Assembly (NCBI GenBank): GCA_037954325.1
Contig: JBBMNZ010000001.1
Coordinates: 8,900,874 to 8,964,873, forward strand
Reading direction: 5' to 3'
Length of the DNA: 64,000 nt
DNA from: Fistularia commersonii
Lineage: Eukaryota > Chordata > Actinopteri > Syngnathiformes > Fistulariidae
Positions 25,011 through 35,955 of the stretch are shown one piece after another (the first letter of the stretch is position 1; each line of letters opens with the position of its first letter). Position numbers and translations under genes: made by a program. Below the pieces are notes generated by a model. That model ran no database searches. It saw only the letters and a list, made by a program, of their open reading frames with translations, and had not been told where the DNA came from.

Positions 25011-26519
25011 TAAACATTTGGACTTAATTATGAATGTACAATGGAGCATTATTCTGAAGACCAAATTAGTTCTGCCTAGGTGAGATGAATAGAATGTTCT
25101 CATTCAAATAATTCCAAAGATAGTGGGTCCATTACATACCTAGCAAAGTTTGTCAGCAATACCAGAATTCTGTCCATCACATAAGTTTTGTGTAACTTGC
25201 TTTGTGTCTGTTGGTAACCAAATTTTGTCAGTCAACATTAAACCTTACTGCATATGTCATTTGCAACATTCCTCATGTTTTTTACGTTCAATTTGCTACC
25301 ACTTTTGATTTTTTTTTTACATGTAACATACATAATCTCCGCAAAATTGCAATTTATTTCCTGTGCTTTTAACAGCAAAAACATTGTTGTACTAAATCTC
25401 AAGGGGGAATGAGACACAGACAGATGAATGACTAGTTAAGTTGCACCCTGACTGGTATAATGTATTTCTCACATCCACTGTCAACAGTGACACGGAGAGG
25501 AATGCACTAAATCTATTTAATTGCTGAGGAAGATGAAGAATAAATAAAAAGATCTCTGGCGAGTTGGTTGAGGGGTGTTCACCTTTATTCTAGTGCCAAC
25601 CAACCACAACTTGTCTTCAAATCACAGCTTACACCACCAATTTTAAAGGGGTCATGTTTTTTGTTTGTTTTTTGATTTTTTGCTGAGTCAGACAACAACA
25701 AAAGGTGGAGTTGTTCTTGAATAGGGGGCTCTATATGAGCTTGTCTGGCATTTGTAATGTGGATTATTTGTTTGTTACTTGTCTTTCTTTCAGGTTAAAT
25801 AGTAATTACTCTTCTAGAGCACAATAAATAATTTTAATATTCTGATGCCTTCCCTACATTTCCTCTGTATTTGCTCATGTTTTCTCTGGCTCATATAGCT
25901 AATTTTAAAATGTTTGCATACATGTGTTATACACCATGAAGCTGGGAAACCAATATTATGCTTAACCTACTTAAATACTTAAATTATTTACAGAGTTCAT
26001 ATAAAAATCAATCCTGAAGATAATGTATCTAATTTTGTAAATAGTTATATCGGGTTGAAGTATGAAACCACTAACCTCCCCCATTCACCAAATATTTGTA
26101 ACATCCTCACCCAGCCAAAAGCAGTGGTTGGGTGAAGATGCTGCCTGCGTGCCTGTGTTGTGGGCCTGACTTAATGGAACACAGGTGAAGGAAGGTGCCC
26201 ACTTGAAAACCCCAACGCATGCTACAGACTGCTGTTGGCTAAAGTACATAGTTGTCAATAGTCTATGGACTTCTAAATGTGCTTTGCCTTGGATTTTGGC
26301 ACAAGGGACGGTAACATCTTGTCCTGTGTATTCATAAATGGTGCTTATGGAAGTTTGATCAATTACAGGCCTCTACATACTTTGCAAGACACAGGATACT
26401 TGTTCTCGCTCCCTGGCCAGTGAGAAGAAAACTATATCATTGTGTTTGGTCTGCTTTCCGAGTTCCTAAAGCTTGTTTCCAGCACATCATTTGGGAAGAT
26501 TTTTTTTTTTTAATTTCTT
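25011..26519. other. Intergenic sequence with one small LINE scrap
   Basis: AT-rich spacer without genes. Around 26100-26200 a short stretch (AAAGCAGTGGTTGGGTGAAG core) matches the zinc-knuckle region of the R2-superfamily LINE fragment at about 31.1 kb, so a small scrap of that family is likely here. Confidence 0.5.
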
Positions 26520-26527
26520 GGAGGGTA

Positions 26528-26855
26528 TCCAAGAACGGGACGGCATGGCGGCACAGCAGACAGTCGTTCGCGCTTCGGCCGCACCGCACAAAGGACCCTG
26601 GTTCGATTGTGGCAGGGACCCTTTGCATGCCCTCCCCATGTCTGCATGGGTTTCCTCTAGGTTCACCTGTTTCCTCCCACAGTCCAAAAATGTATAGCAG
26701 GTTAAAAATGGTGAAAATTGCCCAGATATGCAAATGAGAGAGTGAATGGTTGTCTGTTTATGTGCCCCCCCCCTCCACCCGACCCGCCCAACCCACCCAA
26801 AGGCAGCCGGAGTAGGCTTCAGCTTCCACCGTGACCCTGAATAGGATAAGCTATA
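26528..26855 (+). mobile_element. tRNA-derived SINE-type repeat
   Basis: The head (GGCATGGCGGCACAGCAGAC) carries a split tRNA-like promoter with a clear B box GGTTCGATT at 26600-26608. The body has the fish-repeat words TGCATGGGTTTCCTCTAGG and TTTCCTCCCACAGTCCAAAA. It ends near CCCTGAATAGGATAAGC. Such elements are copied by Pol III and move with LINE machinery. I do not give a family name. It directly abuts the hAT element. Confidence 0.7.
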
Positions 26856-26860
26856 GACCA

Positions 26861-29800
26861 AGGATGTCAAAGTCAAATACACAGAGGGCAAAAAACAAAA
26901 TTGTTTCAAGCCGAGGGCCGGATTAGTTCAGTGTTTATTAAACATATTGAACTGACTGAACATAGCCTATTGAACCAAGAACTAAATGCATAAATGAAAT
27001 TGCATGCATTATAATCTGAAAATGCAATATTGCGCTGCTCTATGATCATATCAATTACTGCTTTCAAATAGTGAAATGAGAAAATAAAAATAAATAAATA
27101 AAATCAGTTGTATTCTTTCTCATGGCTCCTATCTGCAAGTCCATTGACTGAAAATAAATATAAATAAATAAAATACAATATAATACAAAAATCTATGGCA
27201 CATAGACAACACAATACTTTGTTCAAAGAAAAATCACAAGTCTTGTTGAAACAAAAGTAAAAATTTAACTGAATTAAAAACTAAAAATACATTCATGCTC
27301 TGTGATGCTCACTTGTCTGAGGCTGAGCCTGATACTGGTCCCCTCCCCCCTCTTACAATCCATAGCACCAGATCTTTTCCCCTTCCCATCTCACCTCATC
27401 AACACGTCCCTCCATGCAGGCTGCTTTCCATCTGCCCTCAAGTCTGCGCGGGTCACCCCTCTGTTCAAGAAACCAGCACTTGACCCATCTGACATCAAAA
27501 ACTATAGACCCCTCTCCCTACTACCCTTTCTCTCAAAAACACCTGAGCTCGCAGTTTTTGACCAACTCTCTCACTACCTTCAGCAAAACAACTCCTGGAC
27601 CCTCTTCAGTCAGGGCTCAAAGTAGGTCACTCGACAGAGACGGCCCTCCTTGCAGTGTCACAATCACTGCAGGAAGCAAGAGCGGCCTCTCTCTCTCGTC
27701 TGTGCTTATACTTCTTGACCTGTCAGCCGCAATCAACCACCAGACCCTTGTCTCCACCCTCAAGGGTCTGGGTGTCACAGGATCTGCACGCTCCCTGTTT
27801 GCATCCTACCTGACAGGTCGTCCTACCAGGTGACTTGGTGGGGGGCTGTGTCTGAACCATGCAGACTGTCTACTGGTGTTCCACAAGGTTCATTTTTAGG
27901 CCCTCTCCTCTTCTCCCAGTACACGACATCGCTTGGTTCTGTCATTCGCTCCCTTGGCTTCTCCTACCACTGCTATGCTGACGACACACAGCTGATCCTG
28001 TCCTTCCCTCCGTCAGACACACAGGTGCAAACCCGAATTACAGCTTGCCTGTCCCACATCTCAGATTGGATGGCAACTAACCACCTGAAACTCAACCTAG
28101 ACAAGACTGAGCTGCTCTTTCTCCCGGGTAAAGGTTGTCCGCATAGAGACCTGGCCATCACCATCGACAACACTGTGGTAAGGCCTACCACAACTGTGAG
28201 AAACCTGAGTGTGGTCCTAGACAACCAACTGTTGTTCTCAGCGAACGTTGCAGCAGTCGCACGTTCCTGCAGATTCCTCTTTCACAACATCAGGAAGATT
28301 CGCAGATTCCTCAGGGAGGATACAGCGCAGATACTCATCCAAGCTCTGGTCACCTCTTGTCTGGACGACTGCAAATCCCTCCTTGCCGGTGCCCCAGTGG
28401 TGACCATCAGGTCTCTGGAGCTGTATCAAAAAGTGGCAGCCCGCTTGGTGTTCAACCTTTCCAAATTCTCCAACACATCTCCCCTTCTTATGTCCCTTCA
28501 CTGGCTCCCGCTAGCCGCCCACATCAAGTTCAAGACCCTTGTACTCGCCTACCGGGCAGTGAATGGGACAGCCCCGTCATATCTTCAGGATATGGTCAAG
28601 CCACATGTCCCTACCCGTCACCCTCCAATCTGCCACCTCTCAGCGACTGTCCACCCCATCACTCTAAGCCCCTGGCTACCGATTGAACAGGTCTCGGCTC
28701 TTTTGGGTCTTGGCTCCTCAGTGGTGAAACGAACTCCCGGAAAAGGTCAGAACCGCGAGGTCGCTGTCCATCTTCTGCCGTGAGCTAAAAACATACCTCT
28801 TCACCAAGCACTACCCCACTAAACGCACTTAGCCCCCATCCCCCCAAAAATAAAAATAAAAAATAAAATAAAAAACACAAAGAAATTAATGTATATAATG
28901 TAATGTATATAATAATGTATATGTTACTGTATATGGTATTGAGATGGCTATTTGGTAGAGTGGTGACTTCTGAACAATGACTACTGGTACTTTGGATCTT
29001 CAGTTATTGAATTGCAATTTTTATAAGTCACTTTGAATAAAAGCGTCTGCTAAATGACTGTCATGTAAATGTAATGTAACGATACTTCGTGGTGTCTCAT
29101 CTTTTGTACAAGTTAATCAATGTTCGGGGTCAGGCTCTGAGCTGAGGAAATTCTCAGGATTGAGTGAAGGTTGTTATCACTAAGACGGCTCCTGTGTGAT
29201 GTTTTATTTAGCTTCATCATAGAGAACAGTTGTTCATATAGGTCTGTGCTGCCAAACATAAAGAGCGTCTGAGCAGCTTGGATGCGCAGCTGGGGCATTG
29301 TGTCGGGGATGAAACATGCAAACTCCTTAGCACCCACTCTCATATTTTTCCTTCAGTGTGTCATTGCACTGGAGCTCAATTGACTCCATTCCTAGGTTTG
29401 GTGGTGCACTTACCACGACAACTGCAAAAGGATTGCGAAGCAGTGCAAACCTGCTTTTTTGGGCTTCAAAGTCAGCAAATTGGCATCGTAAGTCGGAGGT
29501 CGGCAGCAAGTATGTTCAGTCTATTGGCAAATTGTGCACTTGGGAACACAGCCATAGAGAGCTTCTCTTTCATGGTCTGGCAGCTGGGAAAGTGGCTCAA
29601 GTTTTCTATCTGCATCTTGGAACCAAACGTTCTCCACATAAAAGACGCACAGGTTTTCCTTTTAACTCCGTGAACAAGTACTTTGCCTCCCACCTGCCTT
29701 GAAACCTCCTGTTCTCAGCGTCCAGCTTTCATTTAGCCATTTTTGGGGAGCAGGTAGCTGAAATTTGACATCTGCTCTGACTGCTGATGAAGAATAAAGC

Positions 29801-29984
29801 CAAAGCCTGGTTTCTGCGCTGCAGTGAGTTCGCAAGCTACCATTACATCGTGGGGAATGTCGTATTGGTGCATTCAAAACACCGGTGGGAGGCTGCGGCC
29901 TGCCGGCCGGTTCTAATAGTAATCAGTTTCATCCAAGGGGCCAGAGATAATTTTTTCGACATACCAAGGCCTTGACTTTGACAT
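26861..29984 (-). mobile_element. hAT-superfamily transposon remnant, interrupted by an L2 LINE
   Basis: The ends carry a 13-bp inverted motif ATGTCAAAGTCAA (26864-26876, reverse complement at 29972-29984). Minus-strand 29085-29700 encodes the C-terminal half of a hAT transposase of the GTF2IRD2-like/Charlie type: RFALLRNPFAVVV, IELQCNDTLKEKY, then AQTLFMFGSTDLYEQLFSMM and LNKTSHRSRLSDNNLHSILR, the hATC dimerisation region. A stop follows NID. The N-terminal BED-type finger and catalytic centre are absent. The L2-type LINE at 27290-29080 sits just beyond the transposase end, splitting the element. The 8-bp target duplication is not evident. Confidence 0.78.
27290..29080 (+). mobile_element. 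L2/Maui-like LINE, 5' truncated
   Basis: The plus strand gives RT blocks in order: FPSALKSARVTPLFKKPALD (about 27430), KNYRPLSLLPFLSK, LDLSAAINHQTLVSTL, then a frame change near 27830 into STGVPQGSFLGPLLF, FSYHCYADDTQLILSF (catalytic ADD intact), ISDWMATNHLKLNLDKTELL, and C-terminal LDDCKSLLAG and VLAYRAVNGTAPSYLQDM. The 3' end (about 28960-29075) has the L2/SINE tail words AAAAGCGTCTGCTAAATGAC and ATGTAATGTAA. One indel near 27830 and later stops make it inactive. The endonuclease domain is absent. It is inserted in the hAT element. Confidence 0.9.
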
Positions 29985-30984
29985 ATGTGGTGTAGACGAT
30001 GGGTGGATGGTATCCAAGAACTATGTTGTGGATTGTCAGAACTTTGAAATAGTTCATGGAGAAAAGCTTGCTACTCTTCCTTTATACAGTTCAGTTACAT
30101 TGATCATTCTTTACAAATTGTTACCAACAGTAAAATGCGTGTTCAAAATTGAACAGTTTTAGTTGCGTCAATTAAAGACATAAATATCTAATGTTTATGA
30201 AGTATTTACCAGTGGTGGACCATTTGGACATTCTCTGCTATAATATATCCATTTGGCTTAATTGCATCCAGTGTTGTATACTATAGTAAAGTTTTTATCC
30301 ATATTTCAGCAATCATCTTTTGTCAGATTTGATGAAATCTGCGTGAAGCCCTCAGGATCAAGAACAAGGTCATGTATGCTGTTATTGAATGGAAATAGTC
30401 AGCTGGGATAGCCAATCAGACCTCAATTTTGAGACACCAAGGCCAGTTAGAAGGTCTTACACTGACATGTAGACTGGGTAAGCATTCATGAGAGCCTGGA
30501 AGGTGGCACTTTGCAAAATATCTGAATTAAACGTGGAGATTCGTTGGCTAACAACAGCTATCACTGTATTTTTTAACCCATGATAGCTGAAAGAGGAGAA
30601 AAGATGGAAAATATTTACCACGCTATTTTCAAGACCTTTCATGAAAAGTTGGATCTTGTGACAAGAGATCAGCCAAACCATATGCTAGCTAGTCATTCTT
30701 TCCCAGATACAGAGTGATTTAAGGAACCAAGAAGTTATGATGTTTCTCGCCATTCTTGACCCTAAGCACTTTCGGATACACCTGTACTGGAAAAAAAACA
30801 GCTTGTAGAGCTTGCTGCTCCGAGATTTGAGGCAATTTTGGAAACATTACTCAATGTACACCAATGTAAAGAGACAGTGTGTGTCGCTAAAGTGCCAGGC
30901 GGTTCACCAAAAGGAGTTCCAGGCCTATTTATTTTGGCATATAAATTCCTGTCTTGGGTAAACTGAAGGGGTGTCTTTGTCAGT
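29985..30984. other. Intergenic sequence, probably decayed repeat
   Basis: No gene was recognised. Between 30590 and 30920 the plus strand has short open stretches that could be an old transposase, but no motif is secure enough to name. Confidence 0.4.
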
Positions 30985-31191
30985 GGAACTGGTGGATAAG
31001 CAACATGATATGGCAGTGGGTGAATTGGGAGAATATGAAAAGAAGAACCCTGAAGAGGAGAGAGTTGTGGAGCATGGATGCTAATAGAATTAAGTTTATG
31101 GGTTTATGGGCTACGTATGCCGTGTTGCCATCGCCGAAGAATTTAAAGCAATGGATGGGTGAAGACGCTGCCTGCCCATTGTGTTCTGGGG
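30985..31191 (+). mobile_element. R2-superfamily (NeSL/Hero-like) LINE fragment, zinc-knuckle region
   Basis: Reads NWENMKRRTLKRRELWSM, then NRIKFMGLWATYAVLPSPKN and EDAACPLCSG. This is the segment between RT and the restriction-like endonuclease of R2-type LINEs, with the first half of the CCHC knuckle. It stops at a TTAG microsatellite. Same family as the element at 52146-53835. Confidence 0.7.
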
Positions 31192-31220
31192 TTAGTTAGT
31201 TAGTTAGTTAGTTAGTTAGT
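31192..31220. repeat. (TTAG)n microsatellite
   Basis: Seven tandem TTAG units directly after the LINE fragment. Confidence 0.95.
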
Positions 31221-31589
31221 CCTCTTGCACGAGATGCGTAGAGCCAACCGTGGCTACCAGGTTTCTCCATTGGGGTCTGTCGTTGGCAAGTTGCCGTGCA
31301 CTCATATCACACTTCATTCAATCAACACTTTATATAACTGCACACTATGTGTATAAATTATTTTTATCATGTACATACTTCAGGTCAGGAGGTCTCATTG
31401 CAAAATGTATGATGTTTGAGGACAGAAGGGCCGATTCTGATGACGATCGCGTTGTACCCGCAGTGGATTTGTGGTCATGAAGAGGAGTGAGGTGTCCTCT
31501 GGGCGCACCACCAGGGAAGAGAGAGGGTTGGCAATCTGGAGGGGCAGTTGGCTCACAGAGATCTTTTGGTGCAGTTTGCTGGTCTGGTA
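31221..31589. other. Unrecognised spacer
   Basis: Minus-strand 31395-31604 is open (ISVSQLPLQIANPLSSLVVR) and may be part of an element 5' or 3' region, but I cannot assign it. No other features were seen. Confidence 0.35.
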
Positions 31590-31800
31590 GACGGGTCGTA
31601 ACATCGAACCAATTTAGTCAAAAAGTGGTTAAATTTTTTGGGCACAACTTGTCAATAACTTTGGATTTCTTTAAAGCTGGTGTCTGATGCTGAATTATAT
31701 TGAATAGCACGTGATTTTACAAAATATGTGTCACCATCACTGAGATTAAACTGCAGGTTTATGATTATGAGATACATCTTGTGATGCAGTTTCTTGGACA
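31590..31800 (-). repeat. Single diverged unit of the ~176-bp satellite
   Basis: Words AAAAAGTGGTTAAATTTTTT, GCACAACTTGTCAATAAC, GCTGGTGTCTGATGCTGAAT and TTATGATTATGAGATACATC follow the order of the reverse-complemented satellite unit found at 48.96-49.36 and 58.75-62.23 kb. One isolated copy. Confidence 0.65.
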
Positions 31801-31809
31801 CATCATCAG

Positions 31810-34115
31810 TGATTGTACCTGAGGTCACGGGGAGTTTCGGGTCTTACAACTTCAGACCCCCACACCCAGGTGACCCGGCCGGGAGTGATCAGTTCCCGAC
31901 CTGTGTCCAAGACGCGCTCATCCACACTTTGTCCCTCTGAATCTAGAGCCATCTGGATGCCTTCTCAGCGGCCTCTGTCAGCTCTAGTATGATGACCTGC
32001 TTAGAGGACTCTGGGTGTAGGACGATGTCTGGTCTTAGGCGAGCTTCTATGATGTTCTCAGGGAACCTCAGCTGTTTGAAGAGGTCCCCCCTTAGCTGCC
32101 AGTCCTTTGCGCTTGCTCTGGTCAATGGCAGAGTGGATGGATTCAGCCATCGCCTTAAGTACCTGGTCATGGCGCCAACGATAGCAACCTTCTCTGAGTG
32201 CTTTCGGACAGCTGCCAAGGATGTGCTCCAGAGTTCCCCTACCCTGGCACAATGTGCATAATTCCGTTTCACTCTTGCCCCAAAGAAAGAAGTTTGACGG
32301 GCTGGGCAAGATATCATACACCGACTGGATGAGGAATTTTATGCGGAGTGGTTCAGCCCTCCACAACTCCGTCCATGAGAGCTTCCTGTCCGTGGCATCC
32401 TCCCATCTAGTCCATGCACCTTGCTGCCTTAGCCCGACCCACTGGCTCGCACGCTACTCTTCGACACCAGCCCCCACCTCGAGTTGGACCTGGTCCCACC
32501 TTTCCTTGCCCTTGAGCTTACTGAGGTGCGTTGTCGGAATAGTTCCCAAGCCTGCCCGACCAGCTGCCACGGACCCCACAAGCTCCTTGTGGAACAACCG
32601 AGCTTCTGCCTGGTCCACCGCCTCTTGCGCCTTCCACCTTCTGCCTGTCCTCACCATGATACTGGCTTGAGCAACCTTTGGGTCCTTTGATTCCCTGTAC
32701 TGGATAACCTCCCTTGCCCTAGTGACAATGAACTCCTCAGTAAGGCTCTTGATTGGTAGGGTCGGCTTGTTTTTATTGCCATAGAGGGCAATGCTGCTGA
32801 GACTCCCAGGAGGCCCCAACCAGCGTCGGAGGTGGCTGCTGATCCTTTGCTCAAACCCTTCCACGGTGGATATAGGAAATTCATAGACAAGCAAGGGCCA
32901 CAATATCCGTGCTGGTACATCCATACCTTAAACTTCCCCGGGAGACCTGACTTGTCCACTAATATTAGCCAGCCTTCCAGCTGATTGTTGGTAGCCCTGA
33001 TAGAGGCTGTATCCTTCAGGGAGCAGTCAAAGATCTTGCCAAGGCTTTTCACAGGTTTCTCCGTGACTGGTGGGATCTGGCAGCCTCCTAAGGAGAAACG
33101 GAAATGGTCGGTTACCCTTCCCCCCTTCAGGACTAGAGACCTGTATTTCTCCGGCTTGAAGTGCGTGCGTGCCCAGGGAGTGAGCTTCTCCAAGCCCTGG
33201 AGGATCCATCTGCATCCTGAAACTGACACAGTTATACCGTCAGGTCGTCCATTAATGCTCTGATGATGGGCTGACGGATCCCGGACTTGGTTGTGGGCCC
33301 TCTGCATTCTGGCTCAGTGGACTTGACTAACTTGTTCATAGCCAAGGCAAAGAGTATCACTGAAATGGTACATCCAGTGATTGTCCCTTCTCTAGCCGGT
33401 GCCACTCTGATGTGACTGTTCCAGAGGAAAATCTCAGGTGAAAGCTGTTATAGTAGTCTATGATTAAGGCCTTGATGTTACATGGGACATGGTGCCATTC
33501 CAATGCCACTTCCACAAGCTTGTGGGGTATGGAGCCATATGCATTAGCCAGGTCAAGCCAAAGCACAGATAGGTTCCCTTTCACCTCTCGAGCCTCCCTC
33601 ATCAGCTGTGTCACTACTCTGTTCCAGGCATCCTGGTACTCCTGGGATCCCACACTTTTGCACAGAGGGGTCAATGTATTGGTTCTGGAGAAGATAGTCA
33701 GACAGTCGATGGGAAAGAATGCTGAAAAATATCTGTCCCTCGACGTTTAGCAGTGAGATGGTTCAAAACTGTTCAATGGTGGTAGACTTCTCTTCCTTTG
33801 GGATCCACACCCCTTCTGCGGATCTCTATTGATGGGCAACCTCCCCCATCCTCCAGATCACCCTTATGATTTTCCACAGGCGCTGAAGGAGCTTGGGGCA
33901 CCTCTTGTAAAGTAGGTATGGGACTCCATTGGGTCCAGGTGCTGAGTTGTTCCTTGCAGTCTTGGCCACAGTCTGAATTTCTTTTCAGCTGGGGGCTTTG
34001 GTGTTAAACTCTCAAGCTTGTTCAGGTGGCTTGATCAGTTCTCTGCATTCTCCTAGGTCCTCCTCCCTCACAGTGTTGCTGTATGTTTCATGGAGGTAGA
34101 CATCTACCTCCTCTT
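31810..34115 (-). mobile_element. R2-superfamily (Hero-like) LINE, copy 1
   Basis: On the minus strand from 34115 down: pre-RT (KTARNNSAPGPNGVPYLLYK region), RT (33357-33674: LSVLWLDLANAYGSIPHKLV), palm where YMDD has decayed (32651-33307: near SVSGCRWILQGLEK; DKSGLPGKFKVWMYQHG), thumb (32454-32924: LRRWLGPPGSLSSIALYG; DQAEARLFHKELVG), knuckle (32058-32366: LCQGRGTLEHILGSCPKALR) and restriction-like endonuclease (31943-32317: RPDIVLHPESSKQVIILELT). The endonuclease jumps straight into TEAAEKASRWL, so its distal part is deleted. Stops and frameshifts throughout. This superfamily uses a PD-(D/E)XK nuclease and is often site-specific. Confidence 0.82.
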
Positions 34116-34117
34116 TT

Positions 34118-34384
34118 GTGCAGGTTAGGACTAGACATTCATGGACTAGACAAGGTGCATGGACCAGATGGGAGGGAGCCATGGACAGAAAGCTCTTGTG
34201 GACGGAGTTGTGGAGGGCTGAATCACTCCGCATAAAATTCCTCATCCAGTCGGTGTATGATATCTTACCCAGCCCGTCAAACTTCTTTCTTTGGGGCCAG
34301 AATGAAACGCAATCATGCACATTGTGCCAGGGAAGGGAACTCTGGAGCACATCCAGAGTATCTCTTAACCATTGCTGAAATATG
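34118..34384 (+). mobile_element. Inverted partial copy of Hero-like LINE knuckle region
   Basis: The plus strand reads RQGAWTRWEGAMDRKLLW, RIKFLIQSVYDILPSPSNFF and QNETQSCTLCQGRELWS. It is nearly the same as the minus-strand segment at about 32210-32430 but points the other way. It lies exactly at the 5' end of LINE copy 1, so it is either a separate insertion or an inversion made during integration. Confidence 0.8.
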
Positions 34385-35524
34385 TTGAATAGGATATGAT
34401 CCTACAGACCTGAAATACACCTGGTGGTGCAACCTGGACACATATTCAGTGACTGTCCCGAGATCACTGGATGTTTCGGATCTTAGTCATACACCCTCAC
34501 TCAGGCGACCCAGCTGGGGTTGATCAGTCCCCTGACTTGTGTCCAGGTAGCGCACAATGCCACGATTCTCCCCGTTTCAACCAGAGCCACCATGAAGCCT
34601 TCTCAGCTGCTTCCTAGATGTCCTTGGTGGCTCTTCGCCAAGGCAATGATGTAGGGATCTGCCTGCAAAGCCCATGCAGCCCACCTCAATAGACTCGCAG
34701 TGGGCATTCCAACCGTTCCTCTGGCACTCAGCCACAAGCTCTGCGTATCTTCCTCTTTTCCTCTCCTGGGCTCCCTCCATTCTGTCGTCCTGGGGAACTA
34801 TTAGCGCAAGGAGCATCACCTGCCTGCTGGAAGTTGACATCAACACTATGTCTGGACGGAATGTCGTGGCTGCAATGTTGTTAGGGAAACGGAACTGCCT
34901 CCCCAGATCAACCAAGAGTTGCCAGTCTCTTGTTGTTTAAAGCAGGCCCCCTTTTGTCTTCTTGGAGGGTTGAGGTTTCTCCCCTGCTCGGACAAAGGCA
35001 ATGGATCTCTTGTTGGTCCGTTGTCCCTTCTTGATGTTGATGCAGGGGCAGACGGTGTCTGCTATTGCCTGGAGGACCTGCTCGTGGCGCCAGCGGTACC
35101 TCCCATCTCCCAAGGGCTTTGAGCAACTGCTGGGGATGTGCTCTAATGATCCCTTCCTCTGACAGAGCTGGCACTGGGATGCATCTTTCATGCCCCAGGT
35201 GACCAGGGCTTGGGAGGACATCATACACAGATTGTATGAGGAACCTGAAATGATGTGGCTCCGCCCTCCACAGATTAGTCCAGGTGATCTTACAGCTCGT
35301 GACATGCTCCTACTTGGTCCAGGCCCCCTGCCCATCGCTCTGGTGAGGCGAGCCTCTTCCACTTCTGCACGAACCTCGTCTTGAATGAGCCTAAGCTTCT
35401 CCTTCCCTTTGGCCTTGCTGTAGCAAGGCTTAGTGTTGCTGCCTAGTCCTGCCCTGCTTATTGGGTACCTGTGGTCACGGTACCCACTAAGCTACTGTGC
35501 CGAAGCCTTGCCTCTGCTCTTTCC
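34385..35524 (-). mobile_element. R2-superfamily (Hero-like) LINE copy 2, C-terminal part
   Basis: The minus strand gives AEARLRHSSLVGTVTTGTQ (35460-35524), RGPGPSRSMSRAVR (35300), knuckle QCQLCQRKGSLEHIPSSCSK (34937-35362), linker SIAFVRAGEKPQPSKKT and endonuclease FRPDIVLMSTSSRQVMLLAL with YAELVAECQRNGWNAHCES (34577-34915). It is cut at 35524 by the truncated gypsy LTR. A piece reading earlier residues of a similar element lies on the far side of the gypsy element at 47435-48280, so the two are likely one LINE split by the gypsy insertion. The piece between (about 120 residues) is missing. Confidence 0.78.
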
Positions 35525-35541
35525 GGGGGGGGGGGGGGGGG
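35525..35541. repeat. Poly-G tract at broken edge of gypsy LTR
   Basis: Seventeen consecutive G at the point where LINE copy 2 stops and the gypsy 3' LTR begins mid-LTR. It may mark a rearrangement or a sequencing/assembly weak point. Confidence 0.9.
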
Positions 35542-35734
35542 CTCGCGCAGGGTCGGGGTACAAAGGTCCAGAGTATCCTGACAAGGTCGGAATGGAGAAT
35601 AACAATTCTCCAGCGCCAGACGGAGCGTGCCACTTCTCTTTAAAGACATCTTGATGAGCGGCAGCTGGCCGCTGGCGCTGATTATTCATTGTGATCAGGT
35701 GTCTCCTCTTGGCTGCTAAGAGAAGATCCAGACA
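35525..35734 (-). repeat. Gypsy 3' LTR, outer end missing
   Basis: The inner edge starts (minus strand) TGTCTGGATCTTCTCTTAGC, parallel to the solo LTR start TGTCAGGATCTCCTCTCGGC. A polypurine stretch (complement of CCCCTCCCTC, 35738-35747) precedes it, as expected for plus-strand priming. The distal polyadenylation end, present in the 5' copy near 47083-47160, is lost beyond the poly-G tract. Confidence 0.8.
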
Positions 35735-35745
35735 GTACCCCTCCC

Positions 35746-35955
35746 TCAACGGGCGCCTCCTGGCGCCCCGTGGAGCCGGCCTGGGTGGTCGCGGTGGAAC
35801 TGCCGGATTAGTGAGGGGTCCAGAATCCGCCGAGCCGGAACCCAGGACCTCTCCTCCAGGCCATAGCCCTCCCAGTCCACCAGATATTGCAGCCCCCTAC
35901 CTCGTTGGCGAACGTCCAGGAGGCTGGAGACTGTGTACACGGGATCACCATCCAC
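35746..35955 (-). pseudogene. Gypsy chromodomain segment (frameshifted from integrase)
   Basis: Reads YTVSSLLDVRQRGRGLQYLV, DWEGYGLEERSWVPARRIL and ends PGGAR. YLVDWEGYG followed by SWVP is the chromodomain signature that places the element in the chromoviruses, where the domain can steer integration toward marked chromatin. It is in a different frame from the integrase ORF; the shift lies at the G/C runs near 35960-35975. Confidence 0.85.
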
